From Ostrinia nubilalis (Eukaryota; Arthropoda; Insecta; Lepidoptera; Crambidae), in contig NW_026973573.1 in the NCBI RefSeq assembly GCF_963855985.1, positions 1 through 64,000 of the forward strand: 64,000 nt of DNA, given 5' to 3'. Numbering within the stretch: position 1 is the stretch's first letter; each line of letters opens with the position of its first letter. The notes beneath the pieces were generated by a model. That model ran no database searches. It saw only the letters and a list, made by a program, of their open reading frames with translations, and had not been told where the DNA came from. The position numbers and the translations under genes are program-made. Shown one piece after another: positions 11,408-23,143 of the stretch.

Positions 11408-12179
11408 TATCAATATACACCAATTTTGTGATGAGAATAAAAATGTGTAAATTGATCTAACTAACATAATAGCGATCTAAGTATCGTAATAATTTTGTGT
11501 AAAGTGATATAAGTGGCGACTGTAAAGGAATAAGGCTAGAATTTGAGACTGAATTCTAATTATTTACTCCTTAAATGTTTATTCTGATCTGAAACTACTA
11601 TTTTATTAATTATTACACCATATACCATGAATGAAATCGGCCTAAATCACATACATTATCTCCTATTTTAAAGTAAGTATAGCTGAAGCAACTGTGTAGT
11701 AAAGACCAGAAACAACAATGGTTTCACATCAACTAATTAGACAGGAGACAGAGAAAAGTTTTTTTTTCTACAATTACCCTATTACGAATCAAACCCTGAA
11801 TCAGAGATGGTGATGTCAAGCTATATTGATTGCCTTTTGGCTACAGAAGGATAAATAAAAGTAAAGTCATAAAATGCATTTGTTTTCAACAAAGAGGCTT
11901 TTAAAAAGCCCTTTAACACGTCCTAGTATGACTTGAACCCTACAATTATTTTGGGACATAAATGGGCCAGTGCTGAGAAGAAGCAGTGCAAGAAATTTAG
12001 CCACCCTTGTCAGCCTCTTCTTAAATCATAAATAACTTGAAAAAATCGAACTGCCTAAGGCGGGAATCTTCTTAAATCAATAGAGAATTAACAAGACATG
12101 TTATACTTGCGAGCTAAGCAGATAAAGTCCAGCAACACATGCCATTTATATAATTATTTACTTTATACATAGTATCCAT
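11408..12179. other. Gene-free DNA between Helitron copy and I/R1-like fragment
   Basis: No coding region. Contains a GATCTAAGT and a GTGTAAAGTGAT motif near 11470-11510 and, at 11950-12075, an interspersed-repeat fragment (gggccagtgctgagaagaag ... ctgcctaaggcgggaat). Part of it recurs inverted at 59262-59310. Confidence 0.45.
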
Positions 12180-12572
12180 TCATAAGGACTTTCGTAGTTA
12201 GTTTCGCAGGGCAATCGAATATTGCACTTAGCCTCTTGATTAGACCATCGTACGCTATTTGTAGTTTATCTTCTTATTCCGACCGCTCTAGATCCCCCCA
12301 GGTAGCAGCAGCCTATCTAGGTCGCTGCTGATTGGAGAATTTGAGCCTGTTGATCTGCTACGCTTGTGCACTCCTTGTGCACGTGCTGCGGTTTTTCTTC
12401 TGCCTCCATGCATCTTCTGCACAGTAGGCTGTCTGTAACAGCTATATTGTGTAGGTGTTTGTTAACATACCTGTTATTACACTTAGGACCTTGCGGATGC
12501 TGTCCCTGTTTAGTCTTATGAGGCTGCGGGAGAACTTTTTCGATATATCCACAATTGCATCTTTTGTTTGCC

Positions 12573-12626
12573 TACATCTTTTTATGTGGTGTACAATAAA
12601 GAGTATTTATTATTATTATTATTATC
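12573..12626 (+). repeat. Tiny non-LTR 3'-end insertion with (tta)n tail
   Basis: gtacaataaagagtatttat followed by (tat)n interrupts the minus-strand RNase H pseudogene; AATAAA plus triplet tail is typical of a 5'-truncated non-LTR copy. Edges are approximate. Confidence 0.4.
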
Positions 12627-13405
12627 TTTCACAATCTTTCCATTCTGTGTGGTGTTATTTTACTATTTTGGAGCGCAGCCAGGTCTTGATCTGTGCTTAT
12701 GGTATCGGCATTATAATTGTTCCGGACCAAATACCGTCGTGTCGTGTACGATCCCCTTCTGGCTAGTTCATCTGCTGCGTCGTTGCTCAAGGAGTTACTG
12801 TGCCCTTTGATCCACTTTAGGAGTGCAGGGTAACGCCATTTGCGTCTGCAATGACTTAGGAGCGCGTCATGGCATTCCAATATAAGTATTATAATGTAGT
12901 ATATTAAGTTGCTTTGTATTGCTTGCACTATCTGAGATTATTTTTATATTCAGACCTCGGATGTCTATGGTTGCTACCGCCTATGCTGCTCTGATTGCAT
13001 TCTGTTTGGAAAATTGTATTTTGTTTATCTAGTGATGTTGATATTCTTAGTATATTTAGATAATTCGAGAAGACACCAGCTCCCGTACCTTTTTGGGTTT
13101 TGGAGCCGTCAGTGTATACCCTAACTTCATTGATTCCAGAGCAAACTTGCGTTTCCGCTGTAAGCTGAATATTATATCTCCAGTCGAAGATGTGAACACA
13201 AGAAATTCTGTCGATGGGTGCCTCGGTGAGAGGTATTTCTTTTATCCCACCAAAAACATTCTGTAAAAAACTAGCCAAGTCTCGATGGAGCTGCTTGTTT
13301 ATCTCTAAAAAGTAATGAAATCTAGACAAAGTCGTGCCAAGTCTATGGTTCCTTACTGCGATTTCTTTATTATTATAGTTAATGTTGTGTGACTTGGCCG
13401 TTGAA

Positions 13406-13531
13406 GGGTGACAAAACCAGGTGCTCCATGACACCATTGCACCAATCTGTAGCCAGAACCGCTACCCATTGACGATGGAAAATTGCCACTTGGAAAACGT
13501 TGATTCAACAATAACCAGTCAATTGTGGGTT
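13406..13531 (-). pseudogene. LanC-like gene fragment, second copy
   Basis: Mirror copy of 11120-11245 inside the right Helitron-like element; same IDWLLLNQRFPSGNFPSS and WCHGAPG segments, and no difference noticed. Confidence 0.75.
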
Positions 13532-14191
13532 CAGTAAAGCTGCGTATTTATAATGTATGATTATCTTAATAAAGATTGTTCAACGGCCAAGTCACACAAC
13601 ATTAACTATAATAATAAAGAAATCGCAGTAAGGAACCATAGACTTGGCACGACTTTGTCTAGATTTCATTACTTTTTAGAGATAAACAAGCAGCTCCATC
13701 GAGACTTGGCTAGTTTTTTACAGAATGTTTTTGGTGGGATTTCACTTCTTTTTGTAGAACGTGGCAAAGTTATTTAACGTCGTCGTTTTATCGACATTTT
13801 TTACGATATTAAACACAAATAAACTCAACGACCTTTAAAATGGACAACGAATCAGAATTGTTTTAATAACATAACCTAAGCGAACCATATAGTATAATAA
13901 ACGAAATCAACGAAATGCAAATTACACAACATCACAGAATAAGTAATAGTACAGGTACAGAAGGATTACTCCGCAAGACGATTTAAATAAATGCGAGTCT
14001 TGCTACGACGCGATACAGTGGAATTCAGCTCGCACAGCACTACGTACCTACAATTTTATTCACCTACAAGTTTTGTCTCTTTCTATCGCGTGCCTCTGAA
14101 CTCTTCTTACGTTGTTAGGGTTGCTGTCTAGTGAAAAATTAATTAATCTACTTATATGTAATGAGGTACGTATGTAGGTAAGTACGCATTC

Positions 14192-14255
14192 ATTATGGAA
14201 AACCTTGGGAGAGGCCTTTGTCCAGCAGTGGACGTCATTTGGCTGAAACGAACGA
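14192..14255 (+). repeat. 64-bp RTE 3'-end micro-insertion, second copy
   Basis: Mirror of 10396-10459, flanked by ACGCATTC at 14184-14191 and 14256-14263. Its presence in both Helitron-like copies dates it before their spread. Confidence 0.8.
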
Positions 14256-16215
14256 ACGCATTCTGAGCAGTAGTCATGGTAGGTTAGGTTCCTATACTAT
14301 CCTAAGAATTATTGATTACCTACATGGCCAACATACCTTTCAGCATCTTTGGGAAGCGAAAAAAAAGATAAATCCGGCGTAGATTTCTTTTCGAATTTAA
14401 ACACCCGAACCCCGCACAATATTTATTTCTCTTTATGTCCATTTTTAAATAATACTTCGATCATAGAATTAGGTACATACTATAACGCACGCCAGCGTCC
14501 TGACGGGCGCGCGTGTGACACTCGACTGATATAATACCCGCCGGCGGGGCGCTTCGCTGTAGGTAATTATCGGATGTACCGCGCGGAGTGAGCCTGGCCT
14601 GACAACATTCAACTTAATCGACGACTTTCTCTAGAAAGAATAAAAATCTGGACACCGCTTGCTAGTGCTAGCGCCATCTAGCGGTGAGCGATACAGGCGA
14701 ACACCACGGTGTCGGAGTAGTATTGATTATGAATGTGGTTACTCCAGATCTACGTTTTTCCTAGTTTTTATAGTTTTCCCTTTATGTGGTCATTAAACCA
14801 TAACTCTGTACCAAATTTCAGCTCTCTGAGTTAATGGGAAGTACTAGTTCTATTTTGATGATCATCAGTGAGTGAGTGAGTGACTGTCGTAAATGCGAAA
14901 CTTTGCTTTCGCTTAACTTCGGAACTAAATGACCTACAGACTTGAAATTTTGGATTTAAAGTATGTGATTATAGCTTACTAGATGACGAAAATTTCTGCG
15001 TTCTGGTCTTATCCAGAGGTTCTCAAATAGGGGCCTGAAAATGCGGCGAAATGGTTCGAGTAAAGGATGGTACGGCAGTGTTTGCTTCGCGCTCGACTTG
15101 GCGGGGGCACTGCCGTGCCCCCAGATTAGGGTTTTGTGCAGGATCGTGGAATGTCCTGTCTCCTTGTTTTGCTTTTATATGCCGTTCTTACCTTTAGCGG
15201 CTTAAGCCTTAGAGCGGCTGCTTGCACTTCCTCCTGAATGAAGTGGTCTAAAGATCTAAGATTCAGAAGGTACTCAAGTGATATCGATGGAGTGGTTCTC
15301 ATACAACTAGTGCCCGCTATGCTTACTAGGCGTTGCAGGCTTTGGAGTTTTGATCATGATGTGGATAGTTGTGTTCTGTGCCACCACACAAGTGATCCAT
15401 AATAATATGTGTAAGAGGGCCATATAACCGACGTGTAGAGCCAAAGTGTTAACTTTGGGTTGAGACCTCATCTACTACCAATGAGTCTTGCACTGATGGA
15501 ATGCTATATAGGCCATTATTATTTTGTTCTCGACATGACTCGCCCAGTTCAATTTGTTGTCAAAGGTGATGAGTTGTGTTTATAAAGATTTCTGGTAGTT
15601 GGAGCTCTTCTAAATTCGATAATGCACTTATTAAGTACTTTTATTGACAACGTTAGGCACTATGAATTCAATTATATGTTTTACTAGTAGATGTTCCCCA
15701 TTATTTATTAAAACTATTAACTAAAGTTCTTTGATTTATAAACTACGACATTATTTTTCCTTTAATCTGACGTTTGGGATAAGTTGTATCATTTTACACC
15801 AAATAATTTACCAAATTATTAGTTGCGATTTTCAAATGTTTTTGATCTAAGTAACTTATAACATCTTACACGTCATCTTATATTGTTAATCACAAATTCC
15901 ATCTGAACAACTTCAATCGTGTAAAAAGTAGTAACACGAGTCATACCTCTTGACACAATAAAAAAGTGAAAGAAGCCTCCGGTACACTTTGTTAAAAGTA
16001 GACATGTATCAATATACACAAAAGAAAACTCAAAATTGGTTCACAAAGCCTTACTTGTATCATTTGGCACAAAATTATTTTCTTTTCTATACGTCGTAGA
16101 AACATACCGATTAGATACAAAAATAGCTAATTTTTCAAAGATTCACATTATGTTATAAAGTCAATTTTGATCTAAGTCGAGTTAGATCCCTTTTCACTGG
16201 GGGTACAGAATTATT

Positions 16216-18330
16216 ACCACTTTTTGCCTGACTTTGCTCGAGTTGCACCGGCTGTTGTAAACTCGAAAGATGTTAAAAAAAATAACGAATGGTTAATTTG
16301 TGTGAAGTAGGCACACCATCTGATCGTGCTATAGTTAATGAAACAGATATAGTTACTATGAAAATTTAAATAAAATGTATACTGATTACTGTGTCAAAAA
16401 TACATGAAAGATAAAATTGATTAATAAAAAAATATCCTACTTTAGAATAGACAAGTATTCTAAGTAATGGTAAAATTGAAAGTTTTGATATTTTCACTAA
16501 ACTGAATCTTTTTGGATCGGCCATAGATCATTTAATTTGACTTATTTAAAGAACAATGATAATACCAGTAATACTTGGTACTACCACTGAAAGTTATAAA
16601 CTATTATATTACTATGAATTTAATGAAAATCGCAATACAGTTTTCAATCCTTAGAGAAGTTCACTTTCTGTATTTTTACAAATCTCTAGGAAATGTAAGT
16701 AACTACATTCCATTTCATAATAATAATGCTGACATAATGATGTCATACTTCTTTTGGAATCCATCGAACAAGGGATTTTTTGTAAAGAGACCTTGTTTAA
16801 AACACTAAAGCTTTGAAACCAATATAATTAATAAAAAAAGGGATCGTGTAAAAAAAACAAAAGTGATGCACTTGAGCTTTGGGGTCTCATGTGGAGGAAT
16901 TCAATCGTTAAGTACCTACCTACCTACTTAACCATAAACTTTTTCGATATTTTTTGCTAGCTACGATTTTACACTTGTTTCTGACTGCAACTTTTTAACA
17001 AATTACTCGCAATAAAGTTGACTACACTTAATTTGATAATAATCAAATCACTGAATGTCTGGTATTATGCACCGAAAAGATGCAATTTTAGAACATTTCT
17101 AATGCTGTCAGATTGTTTCTAATTAGGTATGCCATATTTTCAAGTCTGTTGTAGTGTTCCAATCCAAACATCACATAAATAAACAATGACTATGGTATAA
17201 GAATTTCAATTCGTATTTAGGTAAAAATAAAAAGAGATTTGAGAAAACCAAGGACGCATTTTAAAATTAATGTTGGTGATTTTGTTTAATAAAAAAAATC
17301 ATGATAACTGGATTCATGTAGGACCCAAGCTATCGTAACTATTTAGGGTCGTTAAATTCTAGTTGTTATAACGAATTTGCATAAAAGCAATGTAAAAATG
17401 AAAATGCATGAGTATTCTCAAAATTATGAACATTGTTATTACACTCGGTTTATTCTTGATGATTGATTATAGTATGGTGTAGTTCAACAATATTATTGAT
17501 TCAATTAAATTTTTATCAGTTGTCGCTCTCAGAAAACTGATAGGTTTTTATGAGCAGTACCTATCTAAAGTTTGTGTGCAAGTACTAAACTTTCCGATTT
17601 CTTTCTTTTTAATTTTGATTTGATTTGATTTTAATTAAATTTTGGTTTTGATTGAATTTAAATTTTAATTAAATTTTGATTTTGTTTAAAGTTTGATTTT
17701 GATTAAATTTTAAATTTTGATTTTTGATTAAATTTAAATTTCATTTAAATTTGAATTTTGATATTTTTTTAAATTAGAGTATGTTTTAATTTGATTTTAT
17801 GGACTGGTCGTGTTTGAATTATTTTTAATGACAACATACCACACGGTTAGTGACGCCTTACAGCCTATGTAAGTAATGTGTGATCTTTATGTACGAGTAC
17901 TTATTTATGTCATAAAATTATTTAATTTGTTTTGATTTGAGATAATGACCGATGTGATTTTAAAATCATTAGTCAGTTGTTTATAGAACTTGTAAATGTG
18001 CTAACGATTGCTATCTAGTGATGCTGAAATGTTACGTCCCCACAGAACGAGAAATAATCAGGTTTAGCCGTTGTCGGCGCTAATGAGATTGAAAGAGAGC
18101 TAATGAGTTTAAAAACGGATAGTGGCAATAATGATGATATTGTTGTAGTATCTTTTGTAGAAAATTATGGCTGGTTAACATGACTAAGAGTACTCAGGGC
18201 CTTGTCTTGTTGTCGATCGTAGGTCATATTCCTAACCCAGTTTAGCTGGTCGGAGACTGCGCGGCGATGATGAGTAATGAGGTCATGGGTTTGGCAGTTG
18301 ATTGAATTTGTTTCGATAGCTGCTGATCGG
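16216..18330 (+). other. Non-coding interior of E2
   Basis: No gene. 17590-17770 is low-complexity DNA made of variants of 'aattttgattt'. A short open stretch at about 16225-16310 (LPDFARVAPAVVNSKDVKKN) could be a gag scrap continuing the frame cut at 9031; unproven. Confidence 0.4.
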
Positions 18331-18591
18331 TCGTGAGTACCGATGGTGGGGCCATGAGAGTGCCTTTGTGATCGGCCATGAGAGTGCCGTTGTGTTCGGT
18401 CATCTATACCGATGGTGAGGCCATGAGATGAGAGTGCCTTTGTGATCGGCCATGAGAGTGCCGTTGTGTTCGGTCATCTATACCAATGGTGAGGCCATGA
18501 GAGTGCCTTTGTGATCGGCCATGAGAGTGCCGTGGTGATCGGTCGTGAGTACCGATGATGAGGCCATGGGAGTGCCTTTGTGTTCGGCCAT
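18331..18591 (+). repeat. E2 minisatellite, left part
   Basis: Composite tandem array of 'ggccatgagagtgcc(t/g)ttgtg' alternating with 'atcggtcatctataccgatg'. It is split by the non-LTR element and resumes at 23364-23520, a few hundred bases before the E2 3' LTR. Confidence 0.8.
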
Positions 18592-18902
18592 TATTATTAT
18601 TATAAAACTTTATTGCACAATAAAATAGTACAAAAGGTGGACTTAATGCTATTTAAGCATTCTCAGCCAGTCGACCCCTGGGTTATGCAGAAAGCTGTGA
18701 GTGCGAAGGTAGAGGTAGAAGGGTAGAAGTTAAAATTGAAGTTAAATTTTTAATTGATATAATATTTAAGATACATATACCTACATACATACATACATAT
18801 ACATACATATATACAGATACATACAAACATATAATATAAATAAATATAATTAACATATAATACCATATAATATGTGATAAATAAATAAACAATATTACGC
18901 AA

Positions 18903-21839
18903 TCATGTGGAAAGGTGTTTACGTACTCTCATTTTAAATGATGTCCTCGTTTCCGACTCTCTGACATCTTGTGGCAACGAGTTCCAAAGGCGAGTAGCCT
19001 GCACTGTAAAGGACTTCGAGTAGAAGGCAGAGTGGTGGACAGGTGTCACAAGCCGAAGGTTTCCGGAAGAACGGAGAGTTCGGTCATGCGATTGGTGCAG
19101 ATATGTAAACTTTTCTTTAAGGTAGGAAGGAGAGGTGGGATTAGAGAGAACGGCGAAAAGAATGCCAAGAAGTCTAGAGTTCCTACGCTGACGAATGGGA
19201 AGCCAATTGAGTTGGGATCTATAACTCGAGATATGATCAAATTTCCGGAGGCCGAAAATGAATCTAATGCAACCATTGAGAAGACGATCAAGTTTGTCAG
19301 TGAGAGCCTCGGAAAGATCACAATAACATGCATCAGCGTAGTCAATGATGGGTATTATGAGAGTCTGCATAAGAGTGAGCTTGGTCTTGAAAGGAAGAAA
19401 GAATTTTAGACGATAGAGATTCCTCAGGCACGTTGTTACCTTACGGCTGACCTCAGCAACGTGGGCGCTCCAACTAAGTGTCGAGTCGATCATAAGGCCG
19501 AGATTTTTCACTACAGAGCAGTATGGAATCACTGTCCCCTCATATGCAACAGGTCTCAGATGTGCATGAGGAATCCTCGACAGAAGTCGGGGACTTCCCA
19601 CAATTATGGCCTGACACTTTGATGGGTTAACAGAAACGCCAAAATCGCGAGACCACTCAGAGATGTAATTCAAACTGTCATTCATCAGGTCAACGGCATC
19701 TGCCAATCCACTGACATCAGAGTGCACGTACAACAGCAGATCGTCAGCGTACAGATGATACGAGCAGCGAAGGTTTATTGTGATGAGGTTTATGAAAATA
19801 GAAAAAAGCAAAGGAGAAAGAATACCTCCCTGTGGTACGCCAGAGAGCACTTTGTTCCAATCAGAAGTTGAAGTCTCAGTCCTTACACACTGCTGGCGGC
19901 CATGGAGGTATGAGTAAAACCATTCTAAAGCTGGGGTAGAAACTTTTAGTTGAGAAAGTACGGCTAAGAGAAGGTCATGATCCACGGTGCTAAAAGCATT
20001 GGAGAAATCAATTAAGACTAGAAGAGTAACTTTAGAATTTTCCATACCCTCTCTAATATCTTCTGTAACCTTAAGCAAAGCGGTAGTAGTGCTATGAGAC
20101 GGACGAAAGCCCGACTGAAATGCATTAAGGAGGTTATTTTGAGAGAAATGTGATGATAACTGTTTTAAGACACACGATTCAGTAATTTTGGAGAGATAAG
20201 GTAATATAGAGATGGGTCGGAAGTGATTTGGTGCAGTCGGAGTGGGAATCTTGGGAAGAGGACGGACGATAGCCTTGCGCCATGAATCAGGAAATTGACC
20301 CGAGTCCAAGGAGAAATTAACAATGTGCATGATGACTGGCGAAAGTACCTTTGCTAATGGAGAGATCATTTGTCGACTGATCCCATCCACCCCAGTCGCC
20401 TTGGACGTAATAGAGGAAATAATTTTTAAGATATCATCCTCGGAAACCGGGGCAAAAGAGAAGGGCTCGATATCATGAGAAGGAAGGGAGTCTATGTACG
20501 CTAACGCGCTCGCCTTCTTATGAGAATTGAGCGCAGGGAGATCTGTAAAATGGTGGTTAATATCGTTGAGGTTCAGAGAGATGGGAAGGATGTTAGCTTT
20601 TGACCGACCGATTCCCAGTGTTCCCAGAAACTTCCAAACATTTGGGGCTGAAGAGTTCTGAATTTGATGGTGAATGTGTCGTCGTTTAGCATTTCGTATC
20701 ATCTGGTTACACCGGTTACGCGCAGTCTTATACAGATCCCAGTTGTTCTCACATTTGTTCCTTTTAAACCTTCGGAATGCCTTGTCCCGCCTAGACATAG
20801 CACCACGTATGGATTGGCTTATCCAAGGTGCTGGCGGCCGCTTAATGCGGACTGTGTGAATGGGCGCATGTTTGTCGAAAAGCTTAAGGATATTCCCAGT
20901 AAACAGCTCGACCTTCAGGTTAATAGATGTAGCCAACGTCAGTGGCTCCCAGTCAATTTCCAGAGCGTCTCGCAGCAGGTTTTCATTGTTAATACGCCCG
21001 TAACTACGCACTTGAACCGTCTGGGGCTTGCATTTTGGAGGCCGCAATCTGTATGACACATAAAGCAAGTCGTGCCTTGAGAAACCTGGTGCCAGCAGCT
21101 GACCGAAACCAGTAACAGACTGAGAGGAAGATATAATAACATGATCAATCCATGTATCACAAGAGTCAATGTTATGATGAGTGGGGTTAAAAGGGAGATG
21201 GAGAAGACCAGTAGACTTCAGAAGAGTTAAGAATTTTTGTGCTCTGGGGGAATCTCTAGACAAGTCGGTATTAAAGTCACCCATAATAATATGGTGAGAG
21301 TACTCAGTGCCAATGAATTCCAAGGCAGGTTCCAGTTGAGGGAAATAATCGACAGCTGGAGGGCAATAAACGACTCCGAGGACCGCTACCGCTCCACCCA
21401 AGCTGACCTCCACGAACAAATACTCAGCTGAAGCTGAATAAGTAGATGGGGAAGAAGAGATTATTTTATAAGGAATATTTGATCTGAGATAAATAGCCAC
21501 ACCACCGCCACCCTTTCCAGTACGATCATTCCGTAAGAGAATGAAACCAGGCAGACTATACGTAGAAGATGGCATGGACGGCTTAAGCCAGGATTCGGAA
21601 ACAAAAACAGCGTGAATGAGATTAGATGAAAAGCTATCAAGTAAGTCTTTATAATGCCCAGGAATGCTTTGTGCATTTATGTGACAAATGTTAAAGTTAT
21701 ATTTGTTAACCACTAGGCACTTCTCGAGTTGAGCGTTGAGTGTTTCGATATCAGAAAGATCGGAGTCGAAGGAGTTATTGCACGAGTGAAAAGAAAGAGA
21801 AGAATTGACCGAGTTAAAGGATTCATTATTTGTAGACAT
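18903..21839 (-). CDS. Endonuclease-reverse transcriptase (ORF2)
   Basis: 978 aa, uninterrupted. Cuts target DNA and copies element RNA at the nick. Endonuclease at about 50-270 (ICHINAQSI, SESWLKPS, IIMGDFNTD near residue 186, FSRHDLLYV). RT at about 470-750 with VDHDLLLAVL, SGVPQGGILSPLLFS and the catalytic YADDLLLY near residue 694. The C-terminus (SFTVQATRLWNSLPQDVRES) is the usual end of CR1/Jockey-type proteins. It lies 479 bp downstream of ORF1. No RNase H seen. Intact frame suggests recent activity. Confidence 0.88.
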   Translation of the reverse strand: MSTNNESFNSVNSSLSFHSCNNSFDSDLSDIETLNAQLEKCLVVNKYNFNICHINAQSIPGHYKDLLDSFSSNLIHAVFVSESWLKPSMPSSTYSLPGFILLRNDRTGKGGGGVAIYLRSNIPYKIISSSPSTYSASAEYLFVEVSLGGAVAVLGVVYCPPAVDYFPQLEPALEFIGTEYSHHIIMGDFNTDLSRDSPRAQKFLTLLKSTGLLHLPFNPTHHNIDSCDTWIDHVIISSSQSVTGFGQLLAPGFSRHDLLYVSYRLRPPKCKPQTVQVRSYGRINNENLLRDALEIDWEPLTLATSINLKVELFTGNILKLFDKHAPIHTVRIKRPPAPWISQSIRGAMSRRDKAFRRFKRNKCENNWDLYKTARNRCNQMIRNAKRRHIHHQIQNSSAPNVWKFLGTLGIGRSKANILPISLNLNDINHHFTDLPALNSHKKASALAYIDSLPSHDIEPFSFAPVSEDDILKIISSITSKATGVDGISRQMISPLAKVLSPVIMHIVNFSLDSGQFPDSWRKAIVRPLPKIPTPTAPNHFRPISILPYLSKITESCVLKQLSSHFSQNNLLNAFQSGFRPSHSTTTALLKVTEDIREGMENSKVTLLVLIDFSNAFSTVDHDLLLAVLSQLKVSTPALEWFYSYLHGRQQCVRTETSTSDWNKVLSGVPQGGILSPLLFSIFINLITINLRCSYHLYADDLLLYVHSDVSGLADAVDLMNDSLNYISEWSRDFGVSVNPSKCQAIIVGSPRLLSRIPHAHLRPVAYEGTVIPYCSVVKNLGLMIDSTLSWSAHVAEVSRKVTTCLRNLYRLKFFLPFKTKLTLMQTLIIPIIDYADACYCDLSEALTDKLDRLLNGCIRFIFGLRKFDHISSYRSQLNWLPIRQRRNSRLLGILFAVLSNPTSPSYLKEKFTYLHQSHDRTLRSSGNLRLVTPVHHSAFYSKSFTVQATRLWNSLPQDVRESETRTSFKMRVRKHLST

Positions 21840-22318
21840 AATTGCTTAGTAATATTATGCAAATAAATATAATATAAATAACTATTAAATATTTTAATAT
21901 AAAATATATACGACATAAAAAAAAACTAAAACGCGATAATTAATAATATTGACTAAAGCCACACTGCAACACCCACCAGCAGAACTGTTGAGAACATGAA
22001 TTAATAAAATACCTATAACATGTTTACAAACAAAACAAAGAAAGAAAAAACGAAACGTAAAAGAAAGCGAGAAAAGAGTTTAACAAAACAAACAAAAAAA
22101 AAATAGTTTGATAGAAACACTGACTGGCTGTATGGCGTAACGCCTTTGCCCCAACGCGAACGTGCAAAATCCACTGCGAAGGAATCGAACAAGTTAGAGA
22201 AAAAAAAAAAGAAATCTGACATTGACAATTAGAGTGTCATCGTGAAATTGAGGTTAAACCAGCACTATTATATTCAAAACAATAAAAAAAAGTTATTTCA
22301 ACGTTACCTTCGTGGATT

Positions 22319-23143
22319 TCAACTAATTGTAACAAAACTAAGGACGTGACATGGGACACGAATAAGTAAAACTAGCACTACGTCACTTCCTTGCGGCCTG
22401 CCTACGAGTTCCAATGATTTTAGTAGAAGAGCTCGAAGTTGATGTCGAGGATGCGGATCTAGCTGCCGGCGCCTACGAACCTTCCTTAGCTTAACGTTGG
22501 CTGTCGGGTCCAGATCGCCTAGGGATGTAATAAGGCAGCGCTTCCCGTAGGCCAACTTTGCATAAATGTTGCCGTCCAGTGTCCAGACGTTCGTCATGCC
22601 GTATCTTCTGCGTGCCTCTAAGAAAAGAGTCTGTCGACTGCGCGTGAGGAACTCCGAGATGACAGTGGGAGTACCTTTTAGCGCAGTCTTCTTCTTCCAA
22701 ACTGCGGATTTTGTAGTGTGATCAGCGAACCGCACCAGAATTGGACGTGGCCTGCCTTCTCTGTTGGATCCTAGTCGATGGCATGCCTTCAATACTGATT
22801 TGGTCACATCAGGCATGTTAAAGCGGGACCTCAGTATATCACAAATGACCGCAGGGGCATCCTCCTTCGTGTCCTCGGGGATTCCACCAAATAGAAGATT
22901 TTTCCTGCGATGGCGCATCTCCAGAGCATCCGTGGCACGCGAAAGCTCCGCAATCTGTGAGCGCAGGAGCTGCACAATTCCGACAACACTCTCCTTGAAA
23001 GCCCTGAACTCGGAATATAGCTGTCCGAGTGTAGTCGGCTCCGATGCCGATTGCTTAAACTGTGCTTCAAACTCACTCATGCGCTTGTGTAAAGATTCTT
23101 CCAGTGATGTCTGCAACTGGTGTACATCAGCCAAGGTGGACAT
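22319..23143 (-). CDS. L1-like ORF1 protein
   Basis: 274 aa. Probable RNA-binding chaperone of the element. N-terminal coiled-coil-like region (residues 1-75, many Leu/Glu), then RRKNLLFGGIPEDTKED and VLKACHRLGS, which resemble the RRM of L1-type ORF1 proteins, then a C-terminal domain (TVISEFLTRSRQTLFLEARR) and an Arg-rich stretch. No zinc knuckles. The last about 40 residues look unlike the family and might be a shifted tail. Confidence 0.75.
   Translation of the reverse strand: MSTLADVHQLQTSLEESLHKRMSEFEAQFKQSASEPTTLGQLYSEFRAFKESVVGIVQLLRSQIAELSRATDALEMRHRRKNLLFGGIPEDTKEDAPAVICDILRSRFNMPDVTKSVLKACHRLGSNREGRPRPILVRFADHTTKSAVWKKKTALKGTPTVISEFLTRSRQTLFLEARRRYGMTNVWTLDGNIYAKLAYGKRCLITSLGDLDPTANVKLRKVRRRRQLDPHPRHQLRALLLKSLELVGRPQGSDVVLVLLIRVPCHVLSFVTIS

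Larger units (their letters stand above)
13245..15125 (+). mobile_element. Helitron-like element, right copy
   Basis: Same element as 9526-11407 in the opposite orientation: 5' TCCCACCAAAAAC at 13245, 3' hairpin GGGGGCACTGCCGTGCCCCC ending at 15122 plus AGA. It interrupts the I/R1-like reading frame between RT thumb and RNase H, again at an A|T site without duplication, and carries the same RTE micro-insertion and LanC-like fragment. Clean insertion at two unrelated sites argues for two transpositions rather than a segmental inversion. Confidence 0.65.
12180..15640 (-). pseudogene. I/R1-like non-LTR retrotransposon pseudogene (RT thumb, RNase H, C-terminus)
   Basis: Minus strand, split by the right Helitron-like copy. 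15126-15640 gives thumb-region sequence (NKLNWASHVENK, LDHFIQEEVQAAALRLK). 12640-13244 gives RNase H (VRVYTDGSKTQKGTGAGVF, LLKWIKGHSNSLSNDAADEL). 12240-12560 gives a C-terminal Cys region (LCRRCMEAEEKPQH). Many stops and shifts; endonuclease and catalytic RT are missing. A domain order of RT then RNase H fits I/R1/LOA groups; clade unresolved, and the right limit is approximate. Confidence 0.7.
9066..16215. mobile_element. Large TIR DNA transposon, unclassified, with cargo
   Basis: Termini are inverted copies of AATAATTCTGTACCCCCAGT followed by gaaaagggatctaa (9066-9099 and 16182-16215; edges within about 5 bp). Subterminal motifs repeat on both sides: GATCTAAGT near 9092, 11474, 15845 and 16169, and GTGTAAAGTGAT near 9313, 9376 and 11499 with inverse forms near 15790. 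No transposase found. Inside are two Helitron-like copies and an I/R1-like pseudogene. Target duplication not resolved. Confidence 0.65.

Noticed and set aside
9526..15125. Segmental inverted duplication or assembly palindrome
   Set aside because: Both copies end at the same element termini, the flanks differ, and both sit at A|T sites, which fits two insertions better; an assembly artefact cannot be fully excluded.
16575..16808. 77-residue plus-strand protein
   Set aside because: AT-rich chance frame with no motif or context.
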